Part shown: piece after piece, positions 38,401 to 49,762 of the stretch
Layout of the letters: every line of letters begins with the position of its first letter
How positions within the stretch are numbered: the first letter of the stretch is position 1
Origin: Galbula dea
Taxonomy: Eukaryota > Chordata > Aves > Piciformes > Galbulidae
NCBI GenBank assembly: GCA_013399015.1
Contig: VWZX01010004.1
Span: forward strand, 868,001-932,000
Length of the DNA stretch: 64,000 nucleotides
Reading direction: 5' to 3'
Made by a program: the position numbers and the translations under genes
The notes under the pieces: model-generated
What the model saw: only the letters and a program-made list of their open reading frames with translations
Databases searched by the model: none
What the model was told of the DNA's origin: nothing

Positions 38401-41400
38401 CTATTATACAGTTAAAAATATGTCAAACACTAGGTGTCATTAAGAGCTGATATCTTAAAAGAATGTGAGGCCAAGTAGAGATAAAAGCTACAGACAAGAA
38501 TGCACAATGAATATAGAAGTAGAAAAGGAAAACAAATTCCCTAGTAATAAATAAATATGGAAGGAAACACTGGTAGTACATTGATAAAGTCTTATGCTGG
38601 ATATGTAAATATCCTATAATTACAGATTAATGGTAGAAAATGGCATAATTAGTTTGGATATGCTGTTGAGATGTTGCTCAATCTAATGCTGAGAACAAGG
38701 CTATCCACAGGAAGCCTGGCAAGCTTGCTCAGCAAAGTCCAACAGGAAAGAGTAGAGGTATCTTTAGTTTCTTCCACAGAAGAAGAAAACAGTCTACAAA
38801 TTTCAAAGATCAGAAAGAACAAACTCTTCAAACTCTGGAAGAGTCAGAACAAAGAGCTTCATGGAAAAGACTAAGCATTAATGCAGTTAAAATCCATGAG
38901 ATGCCACAGAGATCTTCAATACCAAGAAGGCAAGGCAGGAGCTGATTGACAGCCTTTGATATTTGTATTATGTTACCACTAATTTCTATGTTTCCTCTGG
39001 AAGATGATCTGTAAAGTTGTCTGGGCCACAGAGAATTTGATACATCCTGATCCCAGCTGGCAATTGTCACTGCTAGTTGTCAGAAACATGACACAGAGAA
39101 GACATACAGACCTTTTCTCCTTTCTATCAAACATATTAGTTAATATGTTATTTTATTAAAAACAAGTAAAAGCTCTGATATAAAAAAAAGAAAACAAAAA
39201 AACCACAAAGGGACTATGCTGTTGGGATGACATACATATCTTCCAGAAAACCCCCACAATACTCAAGTGTTGCTAAATACAAAAGCTTTTCAAACAGTGT
39301 TATGAATTCAGATTTTTTTTTCTGTGCTGTGCAAAATACAGGTGTTCAAAAAAAGGATTTGCAGCTGTATTCTTTCTGGTGCTTTATAAACAAAACTTTT
39401 TGGGTTTTCTGAAACTCATTCTTATTTTCTGAAATTCTCTTTAGGTTTTTGAAGACCAAAACATATCAGTGGTATCTTAGTGCCTAGAGGCAGGAATATT
39501 TTGCAACCTTTCCAGTATCCTGTTCTCCATTAAGCCATACAGCTAAGGCACTGTGGCAGTGACAGCAGGAGAAGTTTTGGCTGAGTTCCTCCAGTGCAGC
39601 ATCTCATGAGGTTGATGCTTCAATTCCTGGCTTCAGCAGCCATTTAGCAGAAGAATTTGCTCCACCCACAGAAGTCTGGAGCAAGATGCTGCCTGGGAAA
39701 TTTGAGGTAATCACACTGCTCTTTCCAAGTAAAACTTTTCTTTCTTTCTTCCCTGCAGGCCAAAAGAAGAATTTTCCTTCCCTTATATCAATATTTGAAT
39801 TTAAAGAAAAACCTGCTTCCTCCTAACTCTTCTGGTTCCATTTTTCTATATACCTCCATAATGATGTGATAATCACCTTGCAAATATGTGCAAGATCTGC
39901 ACTATTCCTTTTAAGTTTATTTCAAAACTGAGCTTATAAAGGCTTACTTTGAAGTCTGTTACCTTTGTTGCAGCAACAAATGATTCCTTGCTTTGAAAAA
40001 TAGTCCTGGATGAAATATTTAGCAACCCTTTCGTAATTCACAAGCTGCATGTGACAAGTCACATTCATTTCAATTTTCAAGGTAACTGATTGTAAATCTC
40101 TTCAGTTTTTAAAACAGGTTTGCTGTTACAGTATAAAATCATTTCTAGCAAAGTTATATTAATCACCTTACACTTAACTGGTTAGAATAAATTTAGCACA
40201 AATATTTTTTTTCTCCCTGTCAAGAGCTTCCTGAGTTGCAAAGAAAACAAACAAGAGGGAAAAGGTGTGGTCTTTTTAAGTAGTCTTTAAATCTGTTGCT
40301 TATTCCCAAGCCCATGAGCCTCTCCAAAATACCTTGCTGACTTCAGCTAAATCAATTTTATCCCACTCTTCTTGATTCTTTTAATAACACTGTTGTTATT
40401 TGAGTATCTTAAGCAGGATTTTCTTGATACAGTAAAAGAAACTGCTTTCTTTGACAGTAAAGTTTTGAACAAGGTGTTAGAGCAAAACTTAAGTTGCAAC
40501 AAGTGTCCTCAGGAATCATTCAGTAATAACTCCAACTTACATACACAGAAAACAATATTTATCTGATTTGATTTTCAAATAGTCATGCTGCATGGTTCCT
40601 GCAGCAAAGTCACAACAGTCACAAGAACTTAAATAAAAAGTCAGAAGCTAAACTGCACATTATTAGTCTAATATGTTTTGTTTCTAACAGTGTCCTGTTG
40701 AACTGTGCTAGAAGCAGTGTCCACAGCGCATGCAGCAAACACAAAAGCATGACTTCTGGCTCAGGAGAACCATATGCCACCAAGCATGTAATGCTGAGGA
40801 GCTACAAATACTGCTAAATGCTTCTGTACACTTGAACTTTCTTTATAACAGGCACTGTGGCTAAAGCCATAGGCAGAATCCTAAGTCAGATATGTATTTG
40901 TTGTGACCCTGAGCAAATGCCCTTTTTCTGATGTCCTCAGGAAGTGTGTCCTCCAGGCTCTTTCCTCAAGTAATGCTGATTGCTCTGGCAGTTGCACTTT
41001 CACAGAGACAGTACCATGTTACCAGCCAGGCTGAATCACTGATAGAAACAAATATAAACCCCTCTTGGAGTAAGCAAGTTGAGAAATACTACTGTTCACT
41101 TTTATTACTGCTTATGTTAACTTTTCAAGTACTATTTATGCATTCATAAGTACTATGATTAGTTCTCTTTCATTTTCCATGATTCTAGTCTTACAGGACA
41201 ACCATGACTGTAAAACTGTTTCCACAATTTAGCTAAGAATCTTAGTGATGTCATCACTTTGTCTTTAAATAATATTGTTGGGACATGAAGAAAACAAAAC
41301 CTTTTATTACTTATTTAACCCATTTGTAAAAAACAAATTTTGTACATAGTAGCTCAGACAGCCAAGTGCAAAGATGATTTATCATTTTTGGTATATTCCA

Positions 41401-44400
41401 AGTTAGTTATTTTACCAAGTTAGACAGGAGAATGCAAAGACCAACAACAGGGATAAGTATATCCTTTTCCTTCAGGTACTTGTCATTCACCCATCTTATG
41501 CAGATATTTCCTATGTTTCCATTTTCAAATTATTTAGTCCTCTCTAAACAGCACTCTTTTGACTGTCCTGTTTATCAGGCAAAGAGAAATGTTTCAGCTC
41601 CTCATAAATCATAAATTTTAGCATTACCAAATTCAGAAAGTGATTTTTCATGTTTCAGCAACTATGAGAAGGGCTTTTCCCATACAGATAGTCACATTTA
41701 TAAAAACTGAACCTTCAGAAAACCTTCTTCATGAAGGGTATTTTGAAAGATATGACAGACTCCAGGACAGTGTGAGTGAAAATACCACAAAACAAGGGTA
41801 TTTGAATGCTAACAGATATTTCTTTGTAAGAAACTATCTAATATTCTAAAGCATTCATTTATACCATCAATCTACTAGTAGACAGTGTAGACAAAGACTC
41901 AATGTATAAAGACAAAAACCCTACCATTATGAGAACTGAATTCAATTTTAGCCAAAGTCCTTTATTAAACAGATTATCATCAGGTGTGTCACTCATCTAA
42001 GCTTCTGTCATATGCTTCCTTATTGTAGTAAATATTTTGAGCTGGCAGAATCACAAATGATAGTTGTTATTCATATCTTGCCTTTTGTTTTATAGCACCT
42101 GAGCATACAATCTTCTACTTTGACCGTGATTCAAATATAGGCATGACTTAGAAGTTATCAGCAAATACAACAGCAAGAGGATGTAAATTTTACAAGGCTT
42201 TCTATGGATTTTTTTTTTTTTTTAATTCTATGGAAATAGAAGTCAGATTATTGCTGGAAAAAAACATTAGTAACAGTGCAAGATGACACATCAGGAAGAA
42301 AACAAAAAAGAAAAACCGAGTCACATTAGAGAAATAAATAAAACCTAGAAAACCACTCAAGATAATAAATTCCAAAAGATCTGGTCCTTAACTGCATATG
42401 CATCTAGTAAAAATAAAAAGTGTTCAATATACACTTTACTAAAAGGTTTGCTTATCATGGGACCTACACTACATAGTCTTTCAAGAGAAAATTTTCCTGC
42501 TGTTTACAAAAAAGGAGAGGAGATGCTGCTCCCTATCCTTTCCAGGGAAGTCAGGCATCACTAAGAGGAGCTACCCAGTACTCCTTGAGAGAACAAGAAG
42601 AATAGGGTATTACACAGATAAAGGAAATAAAACCTCTGAAAAAAATGAAGTCTTTTCTTAAGGTTACTTGAAACATTTTGTGGTCTTGACAACATCTTGG
42701 TTATCAATACTGTAGAAACGGTCATGATGTTTTGCACACAATTTACAGGAGAACAGCATTAGCTGCACAAGTGACCATCACAGCCACAGAACATGACCTA
42801 AAAGCTGGATATATTACATCTGATAGCACTAGTAAACAGCAGTCTTCTCTGAGCAACCTGATGTCAGTAATCTATTAATCTGATAGCCCACATTGATTCT
42901 ACTTCCACATTTCTGTCCTCACTAAACACTTCTGATTTTGCCAAGAGTACAGAGAGAGGAGGGGGGAAAAAAAAGTGATTTTTATCACAACAATCATTAG
43001 AACAAGATCATGCTAGCATTCTGTTATAATTTACAGCTATATTTAAGGTTCTCTTCCCTGGGATACCCACAGGCCACAAAAATAGCTTGCAAAAGTTTTA
43101 TATCATTCAAAGCATACACACACCTGCATGTGCACCTCTAAACATCATGAGTAAGAAAACAAAAGCAAAACCATTTCCATTCTCCATCACAGTTTCAATC
43201 TGTGTGTGCTTTAGCATTCTCTTGCTATGAAAAAGTAGGAGAGAAAACTAAATTTCAAAGCCCAAGTTTCCTTCAAAGAAGCATACTACAGTTTACTGCA
43301 ACAGCTACATCGAAGCAGGTGGGTCACTGATAACACTGTTCCTAGGAAAGGTTGGTTTATGAATGAGAGAAGCACTTAGTAAGGAGATACCACAACAGAT
43401 CAGTTGAATTAACCAAAATGTTATGGTGGTCATGGTGGTTAAGACAGTTGAGCATCTTTTGAGGTAGCCTGAAGCATCTCATCAGCCTCTACATGTGCCC
43501 CTCCAGAAGGGCATGGGTCTCCTGCAGGTCCCTCACCTCTGGCATGCCCATACAGAAAGCTTTGCACAGGACTTGTCACCAACAGTCAGGCAATGTAAAT
43601 GAGCACTGACTGTCCATGCAAGTATGATCAACTTAGATATCAATTTAGGTGTCTTGGGGTGGTGGTATAGCCCCGTCTTCTTCACTGTATTCAAAAAGAG
43701 AGCAGACACTGGCTTCTCCACCCAATGTTACTGATGAAACAGTATTTTCATAAACTTGCTTGCATATCTTAGCCTTTAGAAAATGACAAGTGGAACAGCC
43801 ACAAGTACTATTGACACATAAATGTTAATCAACCAAGGGTTACTACAATCAAGTTTTTTCTGATTTGTATGAGCTGCTGGACAAGAAATAAATCCCTGGA
43901 ACTTTTTGGAATCCTCTAAATTAGTGGTTCCCAAATTAGAAGTCCAGTCTCTAAGTATAGCCAAGAGCTTCCAACAAATATTATTTTAATTATGAGTAAA
44001 AAAATCCAGTTAATACAATATAACTAATTCATAATTGAGATTGTAACTGGAAAATATTTAGGAAGAAAAATCTGTAAGGATGATGCCAGTGCAAATTTAA
44101 CTGTTTCAACAATCTTCTTGGAACAATTTAGATTACAAAGATTTGTTGGTCCTGTGGCTGTCTATAATAGAGGTTTTATTTCCAGATATTGGTACTTTAA
44201 AAGTTTGATCACCTCATTAGCTTTCATTTGAGCCATGTTTGATTTGTTATTTCAAACTATGCCATTCAGAAACTAAAACTTTCTGACTTTTGAAAAAGCA
44301 CAGAGATTAAGTTCAGAAAACTAAAAATGTAAACGAACCGAGTAGATGCAGCTTGTAATGAAATCACTTCTATTTATCTGAACTCATCAGAAAGTTAATA

Positions 44401-44780
44401 ATTGTTTCTAGCTAACAAGAAGTTGTGGTTTTCTGCCCTTGCAGCACGAAATATGCAGCAGTGCAAAGTTAGACATGGCAATTTATTTTTCTACCCTCCT
44501 TATTTATGCCATATATATTTATAAAGCATTCATAGATACTAAAATTTTGTTACCTAGTGTCAGCCACAGACACACACTACGCAGGGGGGAAGTACCTCTC
44601 CTGAAGTTGCTTCACCAAGTCCTTGTTGCAGATTCAGTGGCTCAGAAGGCTTTTTACTTTTATAAAGCCTGCAGGACCAGGCCTGAAGCAGGCTGTGTTG
44701 GAAAACTTCTGAAGCTGTCACCTCAGAAGGAGCACAAAATAATTGTAACCCTTGGTGCAACTAAACCTGCTCCAGAGTTT
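35434..44780. other. Intronic DNA with no recognised gene
   Basis: AT-rich sequence without recognisable exons or intact repeats; a 15-base poly-T lies at 42209-42223. Open frames such as minus 43533-43721 and plus 44439-44798 (which overlaps the PTPRN2 exon on the opposite strand) show no family signature. Around 43430-43720 the sequence is slightly more GC-rich, but I could not identify it. Confidence 0.6.
42209..42223. repeat. Poly-T run
   Basis: Fifteen consecutive T in AT-rich DNA. It may be a minus-strand retroposon tail, but no body is recognised. Confidence 0.85.
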
Positions 44781-44788
44781 TACTGTAC
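44781..44788 (-). other. PTPRN2: Splice donor of the PTPRN2 exon
   Basis: On the minus strand the exon ends CGCAGAG and the intron starts GTACAGTA. The donor leaves one base (G) of the next codon on the exon. This fits the known next residue, a glycine, and the phase-1 junction of the human protein (from memory). Confidence 0.8.
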
Positions 44789-44902
44789 CTCTGCGTGAGA
44801 GCTTCTCCAGGATGATCTTGAGGCGCTGAAGAACAGGGGGAGAAATGTCGTATCTGTAGATGTCTATTACTGGCACTCGCTGGCATCTCCCAAATATTCC
44901 AT
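44789..44902 (-). CDS. PTPRN2: PTPRN2 (phogrin) internal coding exon, RESP18-homology region
   Basis: PTPRN2 is a transmembrane, catalytically weak receptor-type tyrosine phosphatase of dense-core secretory granules in neuroendocrine cells. This 114-nt exon (38 codons, phase 1 to phase 1) reads DGIFGRCQRVPVIDIYRYD at its start and continues through SPPVLQRLKIILEKLS to end at RRG; the first D and the last G are codons split across the splice sites. Human PTPRN2 from memory reads DGVFGRCQKVPAMDFYRYE, then SPVALQRLRVALQKLS. The paralogue PTPRN (IA-2) keeps the FGxCQ start but diverges sharply after it, so PTPRN2 is preferred. The segment corresponds to about residues 55-93 of the human precursor, after the signal peptide, in the RESP18-homology domain linked to granule sorting; the Cys of FGRCQ is one of its conserved cysteines. 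The exon is flanked by a TTTCCTGCAG acceptor and a GTACAG donor. It is probably exon 3. It has more CpG than the intron around it. No frameshift or stop is present. Confidence 0.93.
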
Positions 44903-44935
44903 CTGCAGGAAAGAGAAACAGAAAAGGAAAAAATA
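44903..44935 (-). other. PTPRN2: Splice acceptor and polypyrimidine tract of the PTPRN2 exon
   Basis: Read on the minus strand, the intron ends in a long pyrimidine-rich run (mostly T and C, broken by a few purines) finishing in TTTCTCTTTCCTGCAG immediately before exon base 44902. This is a strong vertebrate acceptor. Its position gives a 114-nt exon in a single open frame with the expected phase. Confidence 0.85.
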
Positions 44936-47900
44936 TACATGTCATTTTCTGAGAGGATGAAATGCATGATGAGATGTGCATTTCCAATGTACCCTAATTA
45001 TATACTGAAGGAACCTTCTAAGAGAGACTTTAAAAAGCTATCAAAGGATTACTGAAGTCATGAGAGAGTATTTCCTATCAAAATAGATAAATACCAGGAA
45101 GAATATTAGTTGGAGGAAGAGTTTATTGTACAAAGTTATGCATACAGTTTACTTTAAAAAGTCATTCTGGACTTCTGCCTCCTAAGTCTTTTGATGTAAG
45201 AATCCTTTACTGACAATTCAGTGGGAAAAAAAACCTTATATTCAGTGCCTACCACGTTACAGATGAAAAGTGCAGCATCCAGAAATATAAATATTAATTT
45301 TTAGAAACAATGAGGATTTACTGAAACGTTTTTCATGCAGGAGCTGTGTGTTAGGCATTGGTAAATGAGAACTGCATCTGTAATGGCTAGTAAAGGCTCA
45401 TTTCAAGAAGCACACTCTAATGAATGCAATAAAAGAAAGCTGCTCACAGAACAATGAGATATTAATGTGTCCTAATTTATTTAGCTCCATTCCATTTGTT
45501 GAAAATGACAGACTCTTCTCATCGATGTCTTTTCAAATCACACCTTCTAATTAATTTAGCTTCTTATTAGTCTTTATTTAGAGAATTGTTCATTTTGAGA
45601 CAAGCTTCCTGTGTATGTGTGAGAGGAACAGAGAGTTCAAACATTCAAATTACCTTTCTCTCTTTCATACAAAAGACTTATTCAGAGCCTAGGTGCTTCA
45701 CATACAATCTGACCATCTGCAATTCTAGGCCTCTGAGAAAAAGTGGTTTCATTTATTGTTCAGAACAGTTCTCTTCTATATAGCAATCCAAAGGCAGCAA
45801 TTTAAATGCAACAAGTTTAATTAGCAAAATATTCTACTGTGATACTAGTTTTAACACACTAATTACTTCTGCTCTGATATTACATCTATGCCCCAAAAGG
45901 AAAGCTACATCAGATTAGCAACAAATAACGGTCAGCATTAATTTGCAAATGTCCATTACTTCTCTGCTGCTTCACAGAGCTAAAAGACTACAAATGGGAA
46001 CTACTGGCCCAGCTGTTCAGCAAACACAAATAATGGCATAAAAGAAGATAAACTAATCCATGATGCATTATTAGCCTTCACTGTTAAACACAAATACCTC
46101 ATTGAAATTAGCCAACTACTTCTTTCCTTGCCTTTCTAATCTCCCTGCCATTTACAACTGCCAAATTAAGTTAATCCAAATTAAAAACTTACCTCTGAAT
46201 CTGATTTTGTTATTGGAAACAAGGTTCAATTTAGAAGCCACATACACAGACCTGGTTTGTTTTTCTACCATATAACGTATAACAGTCTAACAGCAGAATA
46301 GCCACCTCAGTTTAAAAACCTGTAGCAACTGAAATTAAGTATATAAATACCAGTCATTTGTAAATGGATGGATAAAGGGAATAACTAAAGTCCTGATTCA
46401 AAAAGGAATAGAAAAACATTTTTGTATTTAAAACCAAGATCACACAAAATGAAACCTAACTTAAAATAGCCATCTTCAGTTTTGAACACCACCACTACTG
46501 GCTGGAAACAATTAGGATGTGTCTATATAAACAACTAATATTTCATTCTTTTTTGAAGGTAATGTACCTTCAAAATAATTATCTTATTTTGAAGTCCAGA
46601 AAAGCACACACATTCAGCATGAACTAAAGTTCTTTTGGATTAAGTACCATTTAAATATATTTCCATTGATGCAAAAGTTAATTCACTCACAAACTCTAAA
46701 AAAGACCCAAGTCTTTTCTTCTAAAACTATAGTTTTCCAAAACCTTTAGCCTACTGCCCTTGAATAGAACAAAACCTGTTACAAGTTCTAAAATTAACAA
46801 TTAGCACATGAGTCTGAGCTGCATTATGCATTCTATGCAGAAACACTGAAACTGCTTAGGGAGAAACCACAAGTTACTGCAGCTTTTGTACTTGAAATAT
46901 GGGCATAATAAGCTTTGGAGAGGCTGCCATCACCAATAGCACTCTGCTCTCCTAAATGCAGTACTAGGATAGTGGATGAGGAGTATGCCTCAAGGTGCAG
47001 TTAGCAAACACCAGCTCTAAAATACAGCGGGCCTTTAGAGTGGGGATTAGATTGATTTCTTATTTTTTGATTTCAAGGATTCTGTGGCAAGACTTAAAAT
47101 TTAAGAAATTAAATTGAAGTTGCACATTCACTTTTCAGGGTACATTTTACATTTTAATTTTTAAAAAAATCTTAAAATTACATAGATGGGGAAGGCAAGA
47201 AAAAGAATTTGTAAAAGTTGCCCCTTCCAAAAAAGAGACTAAAATAGGAGAATAATATAGCTAAGGAGACACTGAAGTGATTCTTTGTGTATTTGTCTAT
47301 TCTGCTAATGGGTTTATTATTTGAGAAAAAATGCAACCATAAATTTTTACAAGCTGCTATTTAAAATATTAGATTTTGATAAATATATATTACAAAGTTA
47401 AATGCTAAGATTAAAAGACAAATTTAACATAACCCAGGTGCCCAAAAGGTCTCAACCAGTGGCAGATGAACCTCTTATTAGAGACAACATCCTGGAGCCT
47501 GGTACATGTATTTACCCTGAACGTTTATCAACTTCTAGTGCAAAAAGTACAAACTGATAGATTAAACTGTGAACAACTAAGGTTCTAGAAGGGTCATGTT
47601 TGAGAGATGTTTAGAAGCAAAGTAAAGACATCCATCTTAATTCATTATTATTGCCCATTTGCCATGAATTATTGGATCTCTTAGCTACTGAGGAAGGAAG
47701 CACCATGCTAACATGAGTGCACTGAGTGATCACCTCCGCCTTGAATGCAAGACTTTGTGGGCAGCTGTTGCATTTTTAAAGTAGTTTAAAAAAAACTCCC
47801 AGTGTATAATAAACTTTCCTTGGCTAGAAAAACATCCCACCAGGAGCCACTAAGTATGGCTAATCTGACAATTGAAACTCAGATGTACGTAAGACTTGGA

Positions 47901-49070
47901 ACAGTTTTGAATAATACCAGAAAAACTGTAGTTTCAAAAGTAACTTCTTGTTGAGTGTATTTTTCCACTGAGCAAAGCTATGAGGACTAGTAGAGACACT
48001 GGAGTTTTTCTGCTAGCTGATGAAAGCTTGAGAGATGCACATTAAATGATTGTTTTCTGCACTAATTATTTAATCTACAGCCAGTGAAATGTTCACATGA
48101 TGCTGACAATTGACCTTTGCAAAACAGCCTTCAAAGCAGATCCTTTGAAGCACCAAGTTTTTCTGCTCTTCAAACTTTCTGCAGCACCCAGAAAAGGTGG
48201 CTTTTGAGACAGTGACACTATTTGCACATATAGGTAGAGCAACACTTTAGCTTCCATGCCCTAACTACCTGACAACTGTTAGAAATTATAAAATAGAGCT
48301 TTGTATAATATAGGTTTTGTCCCATATTGCAGCCATTGTACTTTGCTCCTGTGACAATGAAAACAAGAGTGTCCACAGACCCAGCAGTGTGTCAAACAGC
48401 ATCTGGTGCCACCTTTGACTGTATCACTTGCAGTTAATCAAAGAACTTCCTCTAATGTTTCTGCAGAGTTTTCGGGAGAATCATTCTTCAGCAACTTAAC
48501 CTTCTGTAAGAAAAGGATTCTTGCTCTGACTGTATAAGGACATTACTTCAAAGTCCTTCCTCCAGCTATTGGTTTAAGGTGCTGAATGGTCCAAGAGTAG
48601 TCCAAGACTAATGAAAAGTCCAGTCCTTGATATCTTACCTAAGGTTAGAACCCAAGTTGCCTACTGGAAAGGTTAATCATTTTCCAATAGGAAGTATAAT
48701 AATTGCATCTCAAAAGTCTCATGATACCAGACTTTAAGGTCACAGGTGTTAAATGTTTTAGGAAGCTGTTTCTCACCAGTAAGGTGTTTGTCTTAAAAAG
48801 TACTTAAAAAAAATTAAATAATTTAGAGTTCCTTGAAAAGGACACTGGCACATGCCAGAAGCCTTATTTCAGAAGGCATAGTTCACAAACCCACATTCAA
48901 CATTTAGAAGTAAGCTCTTCAGCAAACAGCAAATTTTTAATATTCCATTTATTAAAAAAAGATTTGTTCATAATTTATACCTCCACTTTTAAATTCTCTT
49001 TACAAGTGATGTAGAGATCATACAGACAGAGCAACAGGGGCTTCTACAGTGCCATTTCTCATGCAATGTT
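44936..49070. other. Intronic DNA just upstream of the PTPRN2 exon
   Basis: No gene or transposon recognised. The stretches about 45420-45600 and 45940-46130 contain closely spaced TAATTA/ATTA/TTAAT motifs in otherwise complex sequence, a texture often seen in conserved non-coding regulatory DNA. That is only an impression without a species alignment. Confidence 0.5.
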
Positions 49071-49373
49071 TTGAAAAGCTTACTCCAAAGCTTTCAAACA
49101 GCAAACGCTGACAAGCCTCACTGCAGCAGTTCCTCAGAGAAGCCTATGCTTGCAGTCCTGGTTAGGTGCAGGGGAAACCTGCATTGCTCCGTGGAGAACG
49201 AAGGGAGCCTTCCTGGGGCAATCTCCCCGTTACACCTCTACCTGTGCACAGCCCCAGCGCTCCCGGGTCAGCTCCATTCCAGAGCAGTAACAGTGGCACC
49301 TAGTGGGCAGGTCGGTGTTCAGGGAGCAGTCCCGGAGCACACGCTGGTCATCTGCGACATCTATTGCTTTTAG
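49071..49373 (+). other. CpG-rich patch with an open 100-codon frame
   Basis: About ten CpG fall between 49088 and 49356 (including CAGCGCTCCCGGGTC), in clear contrast to the CpG-poor intron. The plus frame from 49071 is open for 100 codons. It is Ser/Leu/Pro-rich, with no recognised domain and no clear splice signals. It may be an unannotated exon, a short recent insertion or a small CpG island. It is not called as a gene. Confidence 0.25.
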
Positions 49374-49379
49374 AGACAT
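49230..49379 (-). other. Short cysteine-rich 49-codon ORF in the CpG-rich patch
   Basis: On the minus strand an ATG at 49377-49379 opens a 49-codon frame ending with TAA at 49230-49232. It contains LRDC, then RCHCYC and RERWGCAQ: six cysteines, five of them within about 25 residues. The sequence CACAG|GTAGAG near the end resembles a splice donor, so it could be a terminal piece of an exon in the same orientation as PTPRN2. No protein family is recognised. A chance frame in a GC-rich patch is at least as likely. Confidence 0.2.
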
Positions 49380-49747
49380 TTGGCTTTATCTGGGATACAG
49401 AACTGTGCAGTTACTGTTGCCCTCAGCCTTCCTTATCCAAAAGGCTGATAAGACACGTGGAAGTTTTTAAGGCACTTATTTAAAATGAAGAAATACAAAA
49501 AAAAACACCTGGGGTATTTCTTTCTAGAAGGGATGTGTTATATGGACAAGTAAGCAAAGTGCACACAGACTGTTTCAAACAAAGTAAATACTGGTATTCT
49601 GCTTTTGCTAGTAAGGCACAAACCATTATGCAATAAAAGTAAATCCTTAACTAATTAAAACACAAAGCATATTTTTTGTAGATTATTGTAGATTTAATAG
49701 AAACACCTTAAAAAAACCAGAAAACAATGTAAGATGTTCTAAACTTG

Positions 49748-49762
49748 AAAAAAAAAAAAAAA
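49748..49762. repeat. Poly-A run
   Basis: Fifteen A after AAACTTG. No adjacent retroposon body recognised. Confidence 0.85.

Larger units (their letters stand above)
1..44788 (-). other. PTPRN2: PTPRN2 intron downstream of the exon (partial)
   Basis: In gene orientation this is the 5' part of the next intron. The following exon should start with a Gly-Phe/Leu-(Thr/Ser)-Trp-(Gln/His)-Asp-Asp signature; its reverse complement was not found, so the intron extends past position 1. Mammalian PTPRN2 has very large 5' introns, so this size is not surprising. Everything else in 1-44788 is interpreted as intron content: CR1 copies, the hAT element, simple repeats and an unexplained long open frame. 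Confidence 0.75.

Noticed and set aside
43533..43721. Slightly GC-richer stretch with a 62-codon minus-strand frame
   Set aside because: No recognisable repeat or protein family and no splice signals; too short to support.
43921..43936. TTAGTGGTTCCCAAATT resembling a Charlie/SPIN-type hAT terminus
   Set aside because: No matching inverted end or 8-bp duplication was found nearby; the nearest TTTGGGAACCA is about 14 kb away near 58010.
44439..44798. 119-codon plus-strand frame overlapping the PTPRN2 exon
   Set aside because: It is largely intronic sequence plus a few bases antisense to the real exon; no family signature.
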